A DNA stretch of 64,000 nucleotides from Rhodoferax sp. Its GTDB lineage: Bacteria; Pseudomonadota; Gammaproteobacteria; Burkholderiales; Burkholderiaceae_C. The stretch's first letter is position 1; every line of letters begins with the position of its first letter. Of this stretch, positions 26,111 to 34,808 are shown piece after piece. The stretch lies in the NCBI RefSeq assembly GCF_025354435.1, contig NZ_JANXMU010000002.1, forward strand, positions 36,185 to 100,184. Direction: 5' to 3'. The notes beneath the pieces are model-generated. The model worked only from the letters and a program-made list of their open reading frames with translations. It had not been told where the DNA came from and searched no databases. Both the position numbers and the translations under genes were made by a program.

Positions 26111-26485
26111 TCAGCAGGCGAACGACTCGACAAATGTGGGATCGCCGGTGAACCGGCATTCCAGCGTGGCGGCGCGGATGGCCAGCCGGGTGCCGTTGGA
26201 AAACTGCAGCTCCACCTGAACCGGGCCGGGCGCGGTGTACGGGAACGGCAGGGCAGGCAGGGCCACACCCTCCACCCACAGCTTGCCGCTTGAGAGGCGG
26301 CCCACACCGTCGGCCAGCGGGCCGTCCACGCAGGCCCCGGTGCAGCCGAGTTCCAGCGTCTGCACGTAGCCCGCGCCTGCGCCGTCGGCCTGCACAAAGG
26401 CGGCGGAGAAGGCGAGGGTGAGCGCGTCGCCGTGCAGCGCGATACTGCGGACTTCGGAGTCGTGAAATTCCAGCTGGCCTTGCAT
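26111..26485 (-). CDS. Hypothetical protein
   Basis: 124 residues, ATG at 26485. An alternation of hydrophobic and polar residues throughout (QGQLEFHDSEVRSIALHGDALTL split over successive strands) suggests a single beta-sandwich domain. Four cysteines (two in GCTGAC, two near the C-terminus) could form disulfides or a metal site, though no signal peptide is seen. Codon use resembles its neighbours. It stands apart from the carbon-nitrogen hydrolase across a repeat. Family not recognised. Confidence 0.6.
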   Translation of the reverse strand: MQGQLEFHDSEVRSIALHGDALTLAFSAAFVQADGAGAGYVQTLELGCTGACVDGPLADGVGRLSSGKLWVEGVALPALPFPYTAPGPVQVELQFSNGTRLAIRAATLECRFTGDPTFVESFAC

Positions 26486-26629
26486 GGGGTGGTCCTTTCA
26501 GTATCGGTAGAACGTGGCCTGTCAGCGGCCCCGCAGCACCCGGGTCGCCCCGGCGGTGGCCGTGTGGGGCAGGCGTTTTTCGGTGGCATTGCCCTGAGTT
26601 TTTTGGCAGTTTAGCGCAGAGCCTAAGGC

Positions 26630-26700
26630 CTTTGTTTTGTGCATAAAATAGGCATCTAGCGCATTATCTGTAAAGACTTGCAGCTATATTTATAGTAGTA
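26630..26700 (-). repeat. Interspersed GCTAGCG palindromic repeat, copy 8 (degenerate)
   Basis: AAAATAGGCATCTAGCGCATTATCTG keeps one arm; the other has decayed to CAGCTATATTTATAG. It lies just upstream of the patatin gene, where it may overlap the promoter. Confidence 0.45.
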
Positions 26701-26721
26701 AATACCCAGGCGTGTTCCCCT

Positions 26722-27642
26722 ATGACATTTTTCTCTTTGCACGCTCTTGGTCGGCGCAGCGTGGCCATCGGCCTGCTGGCTGCGGTACTGGCAGGCTGCA
26801 CTACCGCACCGATCGAGCTGAACCCGCCGCCTGCCACCAACCCACCCGCCGTCAAACGCTTGCCGCGCATCGGTCTGGCACTGGGCGGCGGTGCGGCGCG
26901 GGGCTTTGCGCACGTGGGTGTGGTGCAGGTGCTGGAAGAGGCAGGCATCCGCCCCGATCTGGTGGTGGGCACCTCGGCAGGTAGCTTGGTGGCATCGTTG
27001 TATGCCAGCGGCAAGACCGGCGCGCAGATGCAGCAGGTGGCCGACACCATGGAAGAGGCCGCGTTCACCGATTGGACCCTGCCCATCTTCAGCCGCGGCG
27101 TGCTGCGCGGCGACGCGCTGGCCCGCTACGTCAACGCCCAGGTGGCGAACCGCCCGATCGAACTGATGCCGCTGCCCCTGGGCGTGGTGGCTACCGACCT
27201 GAACAGCGGCGAGGCGGTGTTGTTCCAGCGCGGCGACACCGGCACCGCCGTGCGGGCCTCCAGCGCGGTGCCCGCCGTGTTCCAGCCGGTGCGGATTGCC
27301 GGGCACGAGTATGTGGACGGCGGCCTGGTGTCGCCCGTGCCGGTGCGCTTCGCCCGGCAAATGGGGGCCGAGCTGGTGATCGCCGTCGACATCTCCAGCG
27401 CGCCGGAGGGCAACCCGGCCGATGGCACGCTGCAAATCCTGCTGCAAACCTTTGCCATCATGGGCAAAAGCATCAACACCTATGAGCTGCGCGATGCCGA
27501 CGTGGTGGTGCGCCCGGTGCTGCTGGGCATGAAAAGCGCTGACTTCGGCAGCCGCCGCAGGGCCATCGAGGCGGGCCGGGCGGCGATGCTGCAGGCGCTA
27601 CCCGCGTTACGTGCAGCCATGCTGGCCAAGAGCCATGTTTGA
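26722..27642 (+). CDS. Patatin-like phospholipase, lipoprotein (RssA-like)
   Basis: 306 residues. The N-terminus is a lipoprotein signal ending AVLAGC (Cys about 25). The patatin domain (about 50-230) has the oxyanion GGGAARG, the nucleophile Ser in GTSAG and the catalytic Asp in DGG, forming the Ser-Asp dyad. The expected activity is acyl-ester hydrolysis of phospholipids or lipoproteins at the periplasmic side of a membrane. Close relatives in beta-proteobacteria are similarly anchored. It is flanked by interspersed repeats on both sides and appears monocistronic. Confidence 0.93.
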   Translation: MTFFSLHALGRRSVAIGLLAAVLAGCTTAPIELNPPPATNPPAVKRLPRIGLALGGGAARGFAHVGVVQVLEEAGIRPDLVVGTSAGSLVASLYASGKTGAQMQQVADTMEEAAFTDWTLPIFSRGVLRGDALARYVNAQVANRPIELMPLPLGVVATDLNSGEAVLFQRGDTGTAVRASSAVPAVFQPVRIAGHEYVDGGLVSPVPVRFARQMGAELVIAVDISSAPEGNPADGTLQILLQTFAIMGKSINTYELRDADVVVRPVLLGMKSADFGSRRRAIEAGRAAMLQALPALRAAMLAKSHV

Positions 27643-27700
27643 ATAAAATTGGCCTCTAGCGTATATTCTGATTGGGTTGATGGCTATTATTTATATAGCG
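27642..27700 (-). repeat. Interspersed GCTAGCG palindromic repeat, copy 9
   Basis: AATAAAATTGGCCTCTAGCGTATATTC then GGTTGATGGCTATTATTTATATAG. It starts at the patatin stop codon. The GCTAGYAGC arm has decayed. Confidence 0.65.
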
Positions 27701-27708
27701 TTCAGACG

Positions 27709-27737
27709 AAAAAAAGCCCCGTCATTTCGGACGGGGC
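27709..27737 (-). terminator. Intrinsic terminator of the phasin gene
   Basis: On the minus strand GACGGGGC-type arms (GCCCCGTC 27716-27723 with GACGGGGC 27730-27737 on plus) form an 8-bp stem with loop ATTTCG, followed by seven T residues (27709-27715). Two further hairpins, one GGTCTGC-TG-GCAGACC near 27825, lie between it and the phasin stop. Confidence 0.88.
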
Positions 27738-27847
27738 CTTGAAGGATTCCTGAGCCTGATGGCGTCGAAAGAACCCGAGGAGACAACTGGCGGGAACCGG
27801 GGTTCCCTGAGATTGTCTTGCAGGGTCTGCTGGCAGACCCGCAGAAA

Positions 27848-28402
27848 TTAACGCTTCTTGGTGGCAGCAGCGGCGGTGGTGCCAGCAGCGGTCACGGCTT
27901 GGGCAGCCACAGCCTTGAAGTTGGCTTCGGCAGCGTCGGAAGCTTGCTTCACAGCCTTTTGAACGGATTCAAAAGCGTTGTTGGCAGCGGACACGGCGCT
28001 CTTCATCACGGCCACAGCGGACTCGGAACCAGCAGGTGCATTCTTGGTGGCGGATTCGATCAGGCCAGCAATCTTCTTTTGCGCTTCTGCGGATTGGCCT
28101 TCGACAGCCTTGGTGAACTCAGAGCTGGTGCCCTGGGCGATGTCATACAGGTGACGGCTGTAAGCAGCGGTCTTTTCAGCCAAAGGCTGCAGCAGGCTGG
28201 CTTGCAGAGCCAACAGTTCTTGTGCGTCTTTCACGCTCAGAACGGCTTGCGAGTGGCTCGATGCTTCGGTCAAAGCAGCCTTGGAAGCGGTCAGGTTCAG
28301 TTCAACCAGCTTTTCCACGCCTTCGAAAGCCTTGGTGGTCAGACCAAACAGGGTTTCAACGGTAGCTTTGTGCGAGGCCAAGAGTTGTTCAGCAGTCATC
28401 AT
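27848..28402 (-). CDS. phaP: Phasin (PHA granule-associated protein)
   Basis: 184 residues; two adjacent ATGs at 28402, with GGAGAT about 7 bases upstream. The protein is almost entirely alpha-helical with an Ala-rich C-terminus ending AAATKKR. The phasin core is clear: [32 protein letters not shown] and [20 protein letters not shown]. Phasins coat polyhydroxyalkanoate granules and control their size and number. Its promoter carries inverted TGCAGTGCA/TGCACTGCA words, which resemble sites for the PHA-responsive repressor PhaR. It implies that the organism stores PHA, although no synthase is in the window. Confidence 0.93.
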   Translation of the reverse strand: MMTAEQLLASHKATVETLFGLTTKAFEGVEKLVELNLTASKAALTEASSHSQAVLSVKDAQELLALQASLLQPLAEKTAAYSRHLYDIAQGTSSEFTKAVEGQSAEAQKKIAGLIESATKNAPAGSESAVAVMKSAVSAANNAFESVQKAVKQASDAAEANFKAVAAQAVTAAGTTAAAATKKR

Positions 28403-28472
28403 GTCAATATCTCCAGTTTAAAAAAAGAAAAGTTTACTATCTGCGCTGACCTTGATCCGTTACCGGTTATGT

Positions 28473-28540
28473 TGCAGTGCAGCATGGAATAAATTATAGG
28501 CCGTCCATTCCAGCTTGCAATAGGCGTTTGTTGCACTGCA
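28473..28540. promoter_or_regulatory. Inverted TGCAGTGCA / TGCACTGCA boxes upstream of phasin
   Basis: TGCAGTGCA at 28473-28481 and its exact reverse complement TGCACTGCA at 28532-28540 flank an AT-rich promoter-like stretch. The words sit within TTGCAGTGCA and TTGCACTGCA. PhaR-type repressors bind TGC-rich dyads before phasin genes, so this is a plausible PhaR operator. This is pattern-based inference. Confidence 0.5.
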
Positions 28541-28597
28541 CCATTTTAGGGATTCGACTCTATCGCCGGGCTAATTCATCCCCAAGTCACATTTCCG

Positions 28598-29539
28598 ATG
28601 CGCGCATATTACTCAGACCACTTTGTCCTGCCCCTGCCCGATGGCCACCGTTTCCCAATGGCCAAGTACCACATGCTGCGCGACCGGGTGGCGGTGGAAT
28701 TGCCCGGTGTGCAGATGCAACCCGCCCCGCGTGCCAGCGACGGCGAGTTGGCGCTGGCCCACCATCCGGCCTATATCCGGGCCATTGCCGACGGCAGCAT
28801 CCAGCAGCTCCAGCCCGCAGCCATGCGGGAAATCGGCTTTCCGTGGAGTGAGGCCATGGTGGAGCGCTCGCGCCGGTCTGCCGGGGCCACGGTGGCCGCT
28901 GTACGCGATGCGCTGGCCGGGCACGGCATTGCCGCCAACATGGCCGGTGGCACCCACCACGCGAGCGCCGACAAGGGCGGCGGCTTCTGTGTTTTTAACG
29001 ATGCGGCGGTGGCGGCACGGGTGGCACAGGCCGAGTGGGGACGCTTGCACCGCCAGCCCTTGCAGGTCGCGGTGGTCGATCTGGACGTGCACCAAGGTAA
29101 CGGAACGGCACACATTTTTCAAAATGATACGAGCGTGTTCACCTTGTCGCTGCACGGCGAAAAGAACTTTCCGTTCCGCAAAGAGGCCAGCGATCTGGAC
29201 GTGCCGCTACCCGATGGCTGTGGCGACGACGCGTACATGGAAGCATTGGAGATGGCGCTGGACCACCTGGCGCAGCGCTTTGCGCCGGGGCTGGTGATCT
29301 ACCTGGCCGGAGCCGACCCGTTCGAGGGGGACCGGCTGGGTCGCCTCAAGCTCACGTTTGACGGCTTGCAGGCCCGCGACCGCCGGGTCCTCGACTGGGC
29401 CTGGCAGCGCCGCGTGCCGCTGGCGTTTGCCATGGCAGGCGGCTATGGGGTGCGCATTGAAGAGACAGTGCAGGTGCAGATCAACACCTACAGCGTCGCG
29501 TTGGAATACGCCCGCCGGTGGCGGGCTAGCGCAAATTAA
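28598..29539 (+). CDS. Histone deacetylase-like zinc amidohydrolase
   Basis: 313 residues of the bacterial HDAC superfamily (acetoin-utilisation/class-IV-like size). Zinc ligands are Asp and His in [12 protein letters not shown] and Asp in [10 protein letters not shown]. The paired catalytic His residues are in GGTHHAS, and [11 protein letters not shown] follows. These enzymes deacetylate small amines such as polyamines, or protein lysines. The Tyr that completes the site is probably in GGYG near the C-terminus. Cytoplasmic. Its stop overlaps the stop of the convergent azoR by four bases. No regulator is adjacent. Confidence 0.92.
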   Translation: MRAYYSDHFVLPLPDGHRFPMAKYHMLRDRVAVELPGVQMQPAPRASDGELALAHHPAYIRAIADGSIQQLQPAAMREIGFPWSEAMVERSRRSAGATVAAVRDALAGHGIAANMAGGTHHASADKGGGFCVFNDAAVAARVAQAEWGRLHRQPLQVAVVDLDVHQGNGTAHIFQNDTSVFTLSLHGEKNFPFRKEASDLDVPLPDGCGDDAYMEALEMALDHLAQRFAPGLVIYLAGADPFEGDRLGRLKLTFDGLQARDRRVLDWAWQRRVPLAFAMAGGYGVRIEETVQVQINTYSVALEYARRWRASAN

Positions 29540-30150
29540 GCAGCCAGGGCTGCAATTTCCTTCTCGGCCGAAGCCAAGGCAGCCGCTTTGGCATCGGGGC
29601 CCATAGCCACACCTTCGGCGCGTACAAAGCGCACATCGGTTACGCCCAGAAAGCCGAACACCACACTGAGGTAGGTTTCTTGGTGTTCCATGGCGCGGCC
29701 ACCTTGGGAGGCGGAATACACACCGCCGCGGCCCAGGGCCACGATCACGGTCTTGCCACCGGCCAGGCCGACGGGGCCGGTCGCGGTGTAGCTGAACGTG
29801 CGGCCCACTTGGCAGATGCGGTCAATCCAGGCCTTGAGTTGGGTGGGGATGGTGAAGTTGTACAGCGGTGCACCGATGACTATGACATCGGCAGCCAGGA
29901 ATTGCAGCACCAGTTGCTCGGAAATGGCGTTTTCAGCGCGTTGTGCCGGGGTCAGGGTAGCGTCCGTGGGCGGCATGCGAAAACCCAGGGATTCGGTGGA
30001 CAGGTGGCTGGGCGTAGCCACGGCAAGGTCGAGGTGCTCAACCGTGGTGCCAGGGTGGCTGGCTTGCCACTGCGCCGTGATTTGGGCGGTGAGGCTGCGG
30101 GTAACGGAGTTGGAGCCCAGGATGCTGGAGTCGATGTGGAGCAGTTTCAT
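29536..30150 (-). CDS. azoR: FMN-dependent NADH azoreductase
   Basis: 204 residues from the ATG at 30150 ([18 protein letters not shown]). It is a flavodoxin-like quinone/azo reductase: SILGxxSVTR binds FMN phosphate, [22 protein letters not shown] is the family core, and ALGRGGVY follows. It reduces azo dyes and quinones with NADH as a two-electron donor, protecting against quinone and thiol stress. A LysR gene is divergent, 122 bp away, with an imperfect dyad between them, the typical layout for substrate-induced azoR. Confidence 0.94.
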   Translation of the reverse strand: MKLLHIDSSILGSNSVTRSLTAQITAQWQASHPGTTVEHLDLAVATPSHLSTESLGFRMPPTDATLTPAQRAENAISEQLVLQFLAADVIVIGAPLYNFTIPTQLKAWIDRICQVGRTFSYTATGPVGLAGGKTVIVALGRGGVYSASQGGRAMEHQETYLSVVFGFLGVTDVRFVRAEGVAMGPDAKAAALASAEKEIAALAA

Positions 30151-30191
30151 GGTGTAGTTGGGTAGTAGAGCCACCAATGTGGCGATGGATA

Positions 30192-30232
30192 GAGTTTCTC
30201 ACCACTCCAATGCTTCGATAAGTGGGTGAAAA
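30192..30232. promoter_or_regulatory. Imperfect dyad between azoR and its LysR gene
   Basis: TTTCTCACCACT and AGTGGGTGAAAA are near reverse complements separated by about 14 bp, in the 122-bp divergent promoter. Symmetry and place fit a LysR binding site; the pairing has one inserted base. Confidence 0.35.
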
Positions 30233-30272
30233 TGCACTACATTGTCCTGCTGGTGGGACGATGGAGCCAAAA

Positions 30273-31181
30273 ATGCAGGACCTAAACGACATGGCCTACT
30301 TTGCCGAAGTGGTGGAGCGGGGTGGCTTTGCGGCGGCTGGCCGCGCGCTGGGCCTGCCCAAATCCCGGCTGTCGCGCCGGGTGGCCGAGCTGGAGGCCCG
30401 GCTGGGCGTGCGCCTGCTGCAGCGCACCACCCGCAAACTGTCGCTGACCGAGGTGGGCGAGATCTACCACCGCCATTGCATGGCCATGCGCGACGAGGCC
30501 GATGCGGCAGCCGATGCCGTGGCCCAGGCGCAAACCGAGCCGCGTGGCACCATCCGCATCGCCTGCCCGGTGACGCTGGCGCAAACCACGCTGGGCGAAG
30601 TAATGCCGCTGTTTTTGGCCCGCTACCCGCTAGTCAAGGTGGACATGCGGGTCAGCAACCGTGTGGTCGACCTGGTGGAGGAGGGCGTGGATGTGGCCCT
30701 GCGGGTGCGGCTCACGCTGGACGACAGCGGCACCCTGGTGGTAAAGAACTTTGGCATGACGCGCTCGTTGCTGGTGGTCAGCCCGCAGCAGCTGGCCCGC
30801 CAAGGCCAACCGGCCACGGTGGAAGATTTGGGCCGGCTGGATTCCGTCAGCATGTCGGCCAGCGACGGGCGGGCCGTGTGGCATCTGCAAGGACCAGAAG
30901 GTGTGGTCCGTACCGTAACCCACCAGCCACGCTACGTGGCCGACGATTTGCTCACCCTGAAGCTGGCGGTGCTGGGCGGCACCGGCATCTGCGTGCTGCC
31001 CGCTTACATGTGTGCCGACGAGGTGCGCCAGGGGCAACTGCTGCCGGTGCTACCCGGCTGGGCCCCGCACCCGGGCGTGTTCCATGCGGTGTTTCCGTCT
31101 CGCCGGGGCATGGTGCCTGCGGTGCGGCGGTTTCTGGATTTTCTGGAAGAGCACCATCTGAACGATGGTCTCCAAGCTTAG
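30273..31181 (+). CDS. LysR-family transcriptional regulator, divergent from azoR
   Basis: 302 residues from the ATG at 30273, chosen because a GGAG site lies 6 bases before it and LysR homology starts at MQDLNDMAYF; an ATG at 30261 is also in frame. An HTH (about 3-60, with GLPKSRLSRRVAELEARLG) is followed by the effector domain. It belongs to the subgroup that includes AzoR/quinone and aromatic-compound regulators (LPKSRLSRRV is characteristic). It probably activates or represses azoR in response to an electrophile, by position. Confidence 0.9.
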   Translation: MQDLNDMAYFAEVVERGGFAAAGRALGLPKSRLSRRVAELEARLGVRLLQRTTRKLSLTEVGEIYHRHCMAMRDEADAAADAVAQAQTEPRGTIRIACPVTLAQTTLGEVMPLFLARYPLVKVDMRVSNRVVDLVEEGVDVALRVRLTLDDSGTLVVKNFGMTRSLLVVSPQQLARQGQPATVEDLGRLDSVSMSASDGRAVWHLQGPEGVVRTVTHQPRYVADDLLTLKLAVLGGTGICVLPAYMCADEVRQGQLLPVLPGWAPHPGVFHAVFPSRRGMVPAVRRFLDFLEEHHLNDGLQA

Positions 31182-32386
31182 GTTTTGAGGAACAAATCCC
31201 GGTCCGGCGCAAAGTTGGCGTGCAGCGGCAGCAGCGCGCCGCCCAGGGCACGTGCATCCGAGCCGATGCTGCCTGCGACTAGGTCGGTGCGCCACAGGCC
31301 TTCCCAGTTGAACTCGGCCAGCGCCAGACGGGTGCGCTCCAACAGCAATTCCAGCAGCGGGCGGCACAGCGATCCGTCGATCACCACGGCTTCCAGGTCC
31401 AGAAACGCGGTGCCGCTGACCACGCAGTGCGCCAGTGCGGCAGCGGCCTGTGCCACCCAGGCCTGGGTTTCGGCCACAAATGGGGCCATCAGCGCCCGGT
31501 CATCGTAGGCGGCGGTCGGGTCCAAGTCGACCGCGAGCAGGCGTTGCTCCAGCTCCCACAGCGAGGCATGGGCCACCAACTGGTCGGGTGCGGTGCCGGG
31601 CGTGGAAGGCAATTGCATAGGCAGGGAGGCGACCGCACCCGCGTTGCCGTGCAGGCCGCTGTGCAGATGCGAGTTGACCACCAGGCCCCCGCCCACAAAG
31701 GTGTCGATGAATATGTACAAAAAGGTTTTCAGGTCGCGGCCCCGGCCCGCTACCAGCTCGGCCACGCAGGCCGCACTGGTGTCTTTGGCAAAGCTTACGG
31801 GCAGGTCGGTCATGGCTTGTACTGCGGCACCCAGGTCCAGTGCGTTCCAGTCGCTGGATTGTGCGTCGGACAGGCCCAGCATCTTGTGCCAGCCGCCCAT
31901 CTGGAAGGGTGCGGCCACGCCGATGCCGACCAGCCGCGACTCCAGCGGCCCCAGGCTGTCGCGCAGGGTGTGCATGTGGGTGGACAGCGCGGGCAGTAGC
32001 ACGGCGGTGTCGGGGAAGGCGTAGGGCAGGGTGAGGCGCTGGCGCACTTTGCCGGTGAAGTCGACCAGCAGCCAGTCGGTATTGCGGCGACCCACCTTGA
32101 TGCCGATGGAAAAGGCCCCGTCCGGGTTCAATGCCAGCGGCACCGAGGGCTGGCCGATGCGCCCGCGTACCGGCTGGTGGCGCAGCAGCAGGCCGTCTTC
32201 TTCCAGCCGGGTGGTGATCAGGCCGATGGTCTGGGCGGTGAGGTGGGTCAGCCGGGCCAAGTCGGCCTTGGGCAGGCTGCCGTGTTGCCGGATGGCTTGC
32301 AGGACGACCCGCTCGTTGAACTGCCGCATCCCGACGTGGTTGGAGCCACGCGGGCGCAGCAGGGGGGGAGCGAGTTGTGCGTTCAT
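31178..32386 (-). CDS. ROK-family transcriptional regulator of the sugar ABC operon
   Basis: 402 residues. An N-terminal winged HTH (about 20-75: NERVVLQAIRQHGSLPKADLARLTHL...) precedes a ROK sugar-kinase-like domain (about 85-390). The zinc-binding signature usual in ROK kinases is poorly conserved and the ATP loop is weak, as expected of a regulator. It is translationally coupled to the mutarotase (ATGA). Its place at the end of a fructose-type ABC operon suggests it represses the operon until the sugar binds. The dyad TAACTAAA-N9-TTTAGTTA near 35934 is the likely operator. Confidence 0.9.
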   Translation of the reverse strand: MNAQLAPPLLRPRGSNHVGMRQFNERVVLQAIRQHGSLPKADLARLTHLTAQTIGLITTRLEEDGLLLRHQPVRGRIGQPSVPLALNPDGAFSIGIKVGRRNTDWLLVDFTGKVRQRLTLPYAFPDTAVLLPALSTHMHTLRDSLGPLESRLVGIGVAAPFQMGGWHKMLGLSDAQSSDWNALDLGAAVQAMTDLPVSFAKDTSAACVAELVAGRGRDLKTFLYIFIDTFVGGGLVVNSHLHSGLHGNAGAVASLPMQLPSTPGTAPDQLVAHASLWELEQRLLAVDLDPTAAYDDRALMAPFVAETQAWVAQAAAALAHCVVSGTAFLDLEAVVIDGSLCRPLLELLLERTRLALAEFNWEGLWRTDLVAGSIGSDARALGGALLPLHANFAPDRDLFLKT

Positions 32387-32835
32387 GTCCGCAGATTTTC
32401 GCCGATGACTCCTTTGCGCAGAATGAAGTTGCCAAAGGGCTGCAACTCGCCCGTTAGCACGATGGCGTAGACGTTCGCCACGCGTTCATAAAACGCAAAA
32501 CGTTCAATCGACTCGGCCTGCTGGCCGGGTAGCAGGCTGGGTTGCAGCATGTCCAGCACTTCGCGCTGCAAAGCCGAGCGGTAGGGCGCGGTGGTGCCAG
32601 AGACCTGCATGAAGGCCACGGGGGCATCCACGTCGGCCGCCAGCGGCAGCACCGATTCCACCGCCTGCACGGCGCGCTGCATGCCCACGCCAGGCAGGTA
32701 CAGCACGGGCTTGCCAGCGGCCAGGCGCAGGGCCGTGAAGTTGGCATCGGCCAGCAACACGGCATCGTCATGCCCCATCTCGGCCAGTACTTTCAAGAGC
32801 TCTGGCGTGAGCAAAGGATCGATTCCTTTCAACAT
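32383..32835 (-). CDS. FucU/RbsD-family sugar mutarotase
   Basis: 150 residues from the ATG at 32835, two bases after the stop of the ATPase gene. Longer frames upstream are antisense-type extensions inside the ATPase. MLKGIDPLLTPELLKVLAEMGHDD is the RbsD/FucU start, with the catalytic His in AEMGH and conserved DAN (LLADANF). The C-terminal FYERVANVYAIVLTGE includes the family Tyr. These proteins interconvert alpha and beta anomers or pyranose and furanose forms of sugars such as ribose, fucose or fructose. Position implies that it feeds the sugar taken up by the adjoining transporter. Confidence 0.88.
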   Translation of the reverse strand: MLKGIDPLLTPELLKVLAEMGHDDAVLLADANFTALRLAAGKPVLYLPGVGMQRAVQAVESVLPLAADVDAPVAFMQVSGTTAPYRSALQREVLDMLQPSLLPGQQAESIERFAFYERVANVYAIVLTGELQPFGNFILRKGVIGENLRT

Positions 32836-32837
32836 GG

Positions 32838-33632
32838 TCAGTGCGCCAACGATTCGGCGGGCAGCTCGTCCGGGCGGATGGCCCCGGTCATCACTGCCAC
32901 GGTGTCCGCCATGCTGATCTTGTGCGGATTGAGCACGCAGCCGCGCTTGCCCAGACGGGCCACGTGGATGCGGTCGGCAATCTCGAACACGTGCGGCATG
33001 TTGTGCGAGATCAAAATCACCGACAAGCCCTTGTCGCGCACCCGGCGGATCAGGTCCAGCACCATATTGCCTTCTTTGACACCTAGCGCGGCCGTGGGTT
33101 CGTCCATGATGACCACGTGCTGCGCAAAAGCTGCGGCGCGCGATACGGCCACGCACTGGCGCTGGCCGCCCGACAATGTTTCCACCGCCTGCGTCATGGA
33201 GCGGATGCCGACCTTCAGGTCTTTCATGCGGGAGATGCTTTCTTCCAGCATCTTCTTTTTGTCCAGCATGCGCAGCACGTTACCGGCAAAGCCCTGGCGG
33301 CGGATTTCGCGGCCTAGAAACAGGTTTTCCGAGATGCTCATGGCAGCAGCCACGGCCAGATCCTGGTACACCGTTTCGATCCCGGCCTGGCGGGCATCCA
33401 TGGGGCTCTTGAAGTGGATCTGCTTGCCGTCCAGCAGGATTTCGCCTTCATCAGGGATGGTGGCACCGGACAGGCATTTGATCAGCGAGGACTTGCCCGC
33501 GCCGTTGTCGCCAATCACCGCCAGGATTTCGCCTTGGCGCAGTTCCAGGTCGGCACCGTCCAGGGCCGTGACCTGGCCGTAGCGTTTGATCAGGCCGGTG
33601 GCCTTCATGACGATTTTGTGTTCGGTAGACAT
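32838..33632 (-). CDS. frcA: Sugar ABC transporter ATPase (FrcA-like)
   Basis: 264 residues with a single ABC domain, the size of FrcA rather than the doubled RbsA/XylG type. Walker A is GDNGAGKSSL, the signature LSGGQRQ, Walker B VVIMDEPTAAL, and the switch His is in LISHNM. It energises uptake through the permease encoded just upstream (start and stop share a base at 33632). Assignment to fructose follows the FrcBCA resemblance and the gene order; another pentose or hexose is possible. Confidence 0.88.
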   Translation of the reverse strand: MSTEHKIVMKATGLIKRYGQVTALDGADLELRQGEILAVIGDNGAGKSSLIKCLSGATIPDEGEILLDGKQIHFKSPMDARQAGIETVYQDLAVAAAMSISENLFLGREIRRQGFAGNVLRMLDKKKMLEESISRMKDLKVGIRSMTQAVETLSGGQRQCVAVSRAAAFAQHVVIMDEPTAALGVKEGNMVLDLIRRVRDKGLSVILISHNMPHVFEIADRIHVARLGKRGCVLNPHKISMADTVAVMTGAIRPDELPAESLAH

Positions 33633-34591
33633 TAACGGCCTCCTTTGCGGGACAACTGGTCGATAGCGACCGCCAAAATTACCAAGATACCGGTGATCAG
33701 CACCTGGTACACCGACTGCACGCCCATCAGCGTCAGGCCGTTGCGCAGCACGCCGACGATGATCGCGCCCACCAGGGTGCCCAGGATCACGCCACGGCCA
33801 CCAAACAGGCTGGTGCCGCCCAGTACCACGGCGGTAATGGCATCCAGATTTTCGGTCTGCCCGGCGTTCGGGTCACCGGCACCAGTACGGGCTACCGACA
33901 ACAGAGAGGCCACGCCGTACAAGATACCGGCCAGCACATACACGCCCAGCAAGACGCGCTCGGTGGGGATACCGGTGAGGCGCGTGGCTTCGGGGTTGTT
34001 ACCCACCGCGTACACGTGGCGGCCAGCGGCGGTTTCGCGCAGGTAGAACCAGACACCGGCATACAAGGCCAGCATCAGCAGCGTGCTGTAGGCGAAGGCC
34101 GTGCCGCCAATCGAGAAGGTGTTGCCCAGGGCCGTCATCAGCGGGGGCACATCGGTGATGGTTTGCGAGTTGGAGTACAGCTGGGTGATGGCGAAGGCAA
34201 TGTTCAGCGTGCCCAGAGTGACGATGAACGGCGGCAGCTTGATACGCGTGACCAGCAGGCCGTTGAGCAGGCCAAACAGCGCTGTGGCACCGATGCCGCA
34301 CAGGATGGCCAGCGGCGCGGGCAAGCCCAGGTCGGCCGAGAGCTTGGTCATGACGATACCGCCCAGGGCCATCACCATGCCGCACGACAGGTCGATACCG
34401 GCCGTCAAAATAATCAGGGTCTGGCCAATGGCGATCACGCCGACCACGGTGACCTGTTGCAGGATCAGCGAAAAGTTGGTTGCCGACAAAAAGCGATCGC
34501 TTTGGGTGGCGAAGACAACGCAGGCGATCAGCAGGGCAATGAACGGCCCGAGCGTGCCAATCGGCGGTAGTTTTTCTTTGAGTGTGCTCAC
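33632..34591 (-). CDS. frcC: Sugar ABC transporter permease (FrcC-like)
   Basis: 319 residues, starting at a GTG at 34591 (VSTLKEKLPPIG) with AAGG upstream; a longer open frame has no supported ATG. Eight to ten hydrophobic helices run the length, with the RbsC-family EAA-like loop and the motifs ILTAGIDLSCG and GNNPEATRLTGI. The C-terminal GGTSLFGGRGVILGTLVGA is typical of the family. It forms the membrane channel for the periplasmic sugar-binding protein. A strong hairpin separates it from the binding-protein gene, so it is probably expressed at a lower level. Confidence 0.88.
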   Translation of the reverse strand: MSTLKEKLPPIGTLGPFIALLIACVVFATQSDRFLSATNFSLILQQVTVVGVIAIGQTLIILTAGIDLSCGMVMALGGIVMTKLSADLGLPAPLAILCGIGATALFGLLNGLLVTRIKLPPFIVTLGTLNIAFAITQLYSNSQTITDVPPLMTALGNTFSIGGTAFAYSTLLMLALYAGVWFYLRETAAGRHVYAVGNNPEATRLTGIPTERVLLGVYVLAGILYGVASLLSVARTGAGDPNAGQTENLDAITAVVLGGTSLFGGRGVILGTLVGAIIVGVLRNGLTLMGVQSVYQVLITGILVILAVAIDQLSRKGGR

Positions 34592-34615
34592 GGTAAGCCT
34601 TGGAAAAATGGGTTG

Positions 34616-34652
34616 AAAAACGGGGCAGCCGCTGTGTGTGTGGCTGCCCCGG
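34616..34652 (-). terminator. Hairpin/attenuator between binding protein and permease genes
   Basis: GGGGCAGCC (about 34622-34630) pairs with GGCTGCCCC (34642-34650) over a GT-rich loop. On the minus strand TTTTT (34616-34620) follows, so it acts as a partial intrinsic terminator that would keep binding-protein mRNA in excess over permease mRNA. Confidence 0.8.
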
Positions 34653-34744
34653 CGGATCTTTGCCATGCCGGGTAAATGACGAGCCCCAGCTATCAGCCAG
34701 AACGCACGCCCCTCAGGGATACCGTGGAACTGGCTTTGCCAGGC

Positions 34745-34808
34745 CACTGGTATCGCCCCCTGCAAGGGGGTTGGAGAAAGACGCGTAGCGCTGCAGCCTG
34801 GGGGTATT
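34745..34808. repeat. GC-rich hairpin element downstream of the binding-protein gene
   Basis: CGCCCCCTGCAAGGGGG (34754-34770), TTGGAGAAAGACGCG and GCGCTGCAGCCTGGGGG (34777-34805) lie between the binding-protein stop and the attenuator. The paired C- and G-runs and the AAGACGCG core resemble elements I associate with Comamonadaceae intergenic DNA. A genome-wide repeat is not provable from one copy. Confidence 0.35.
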
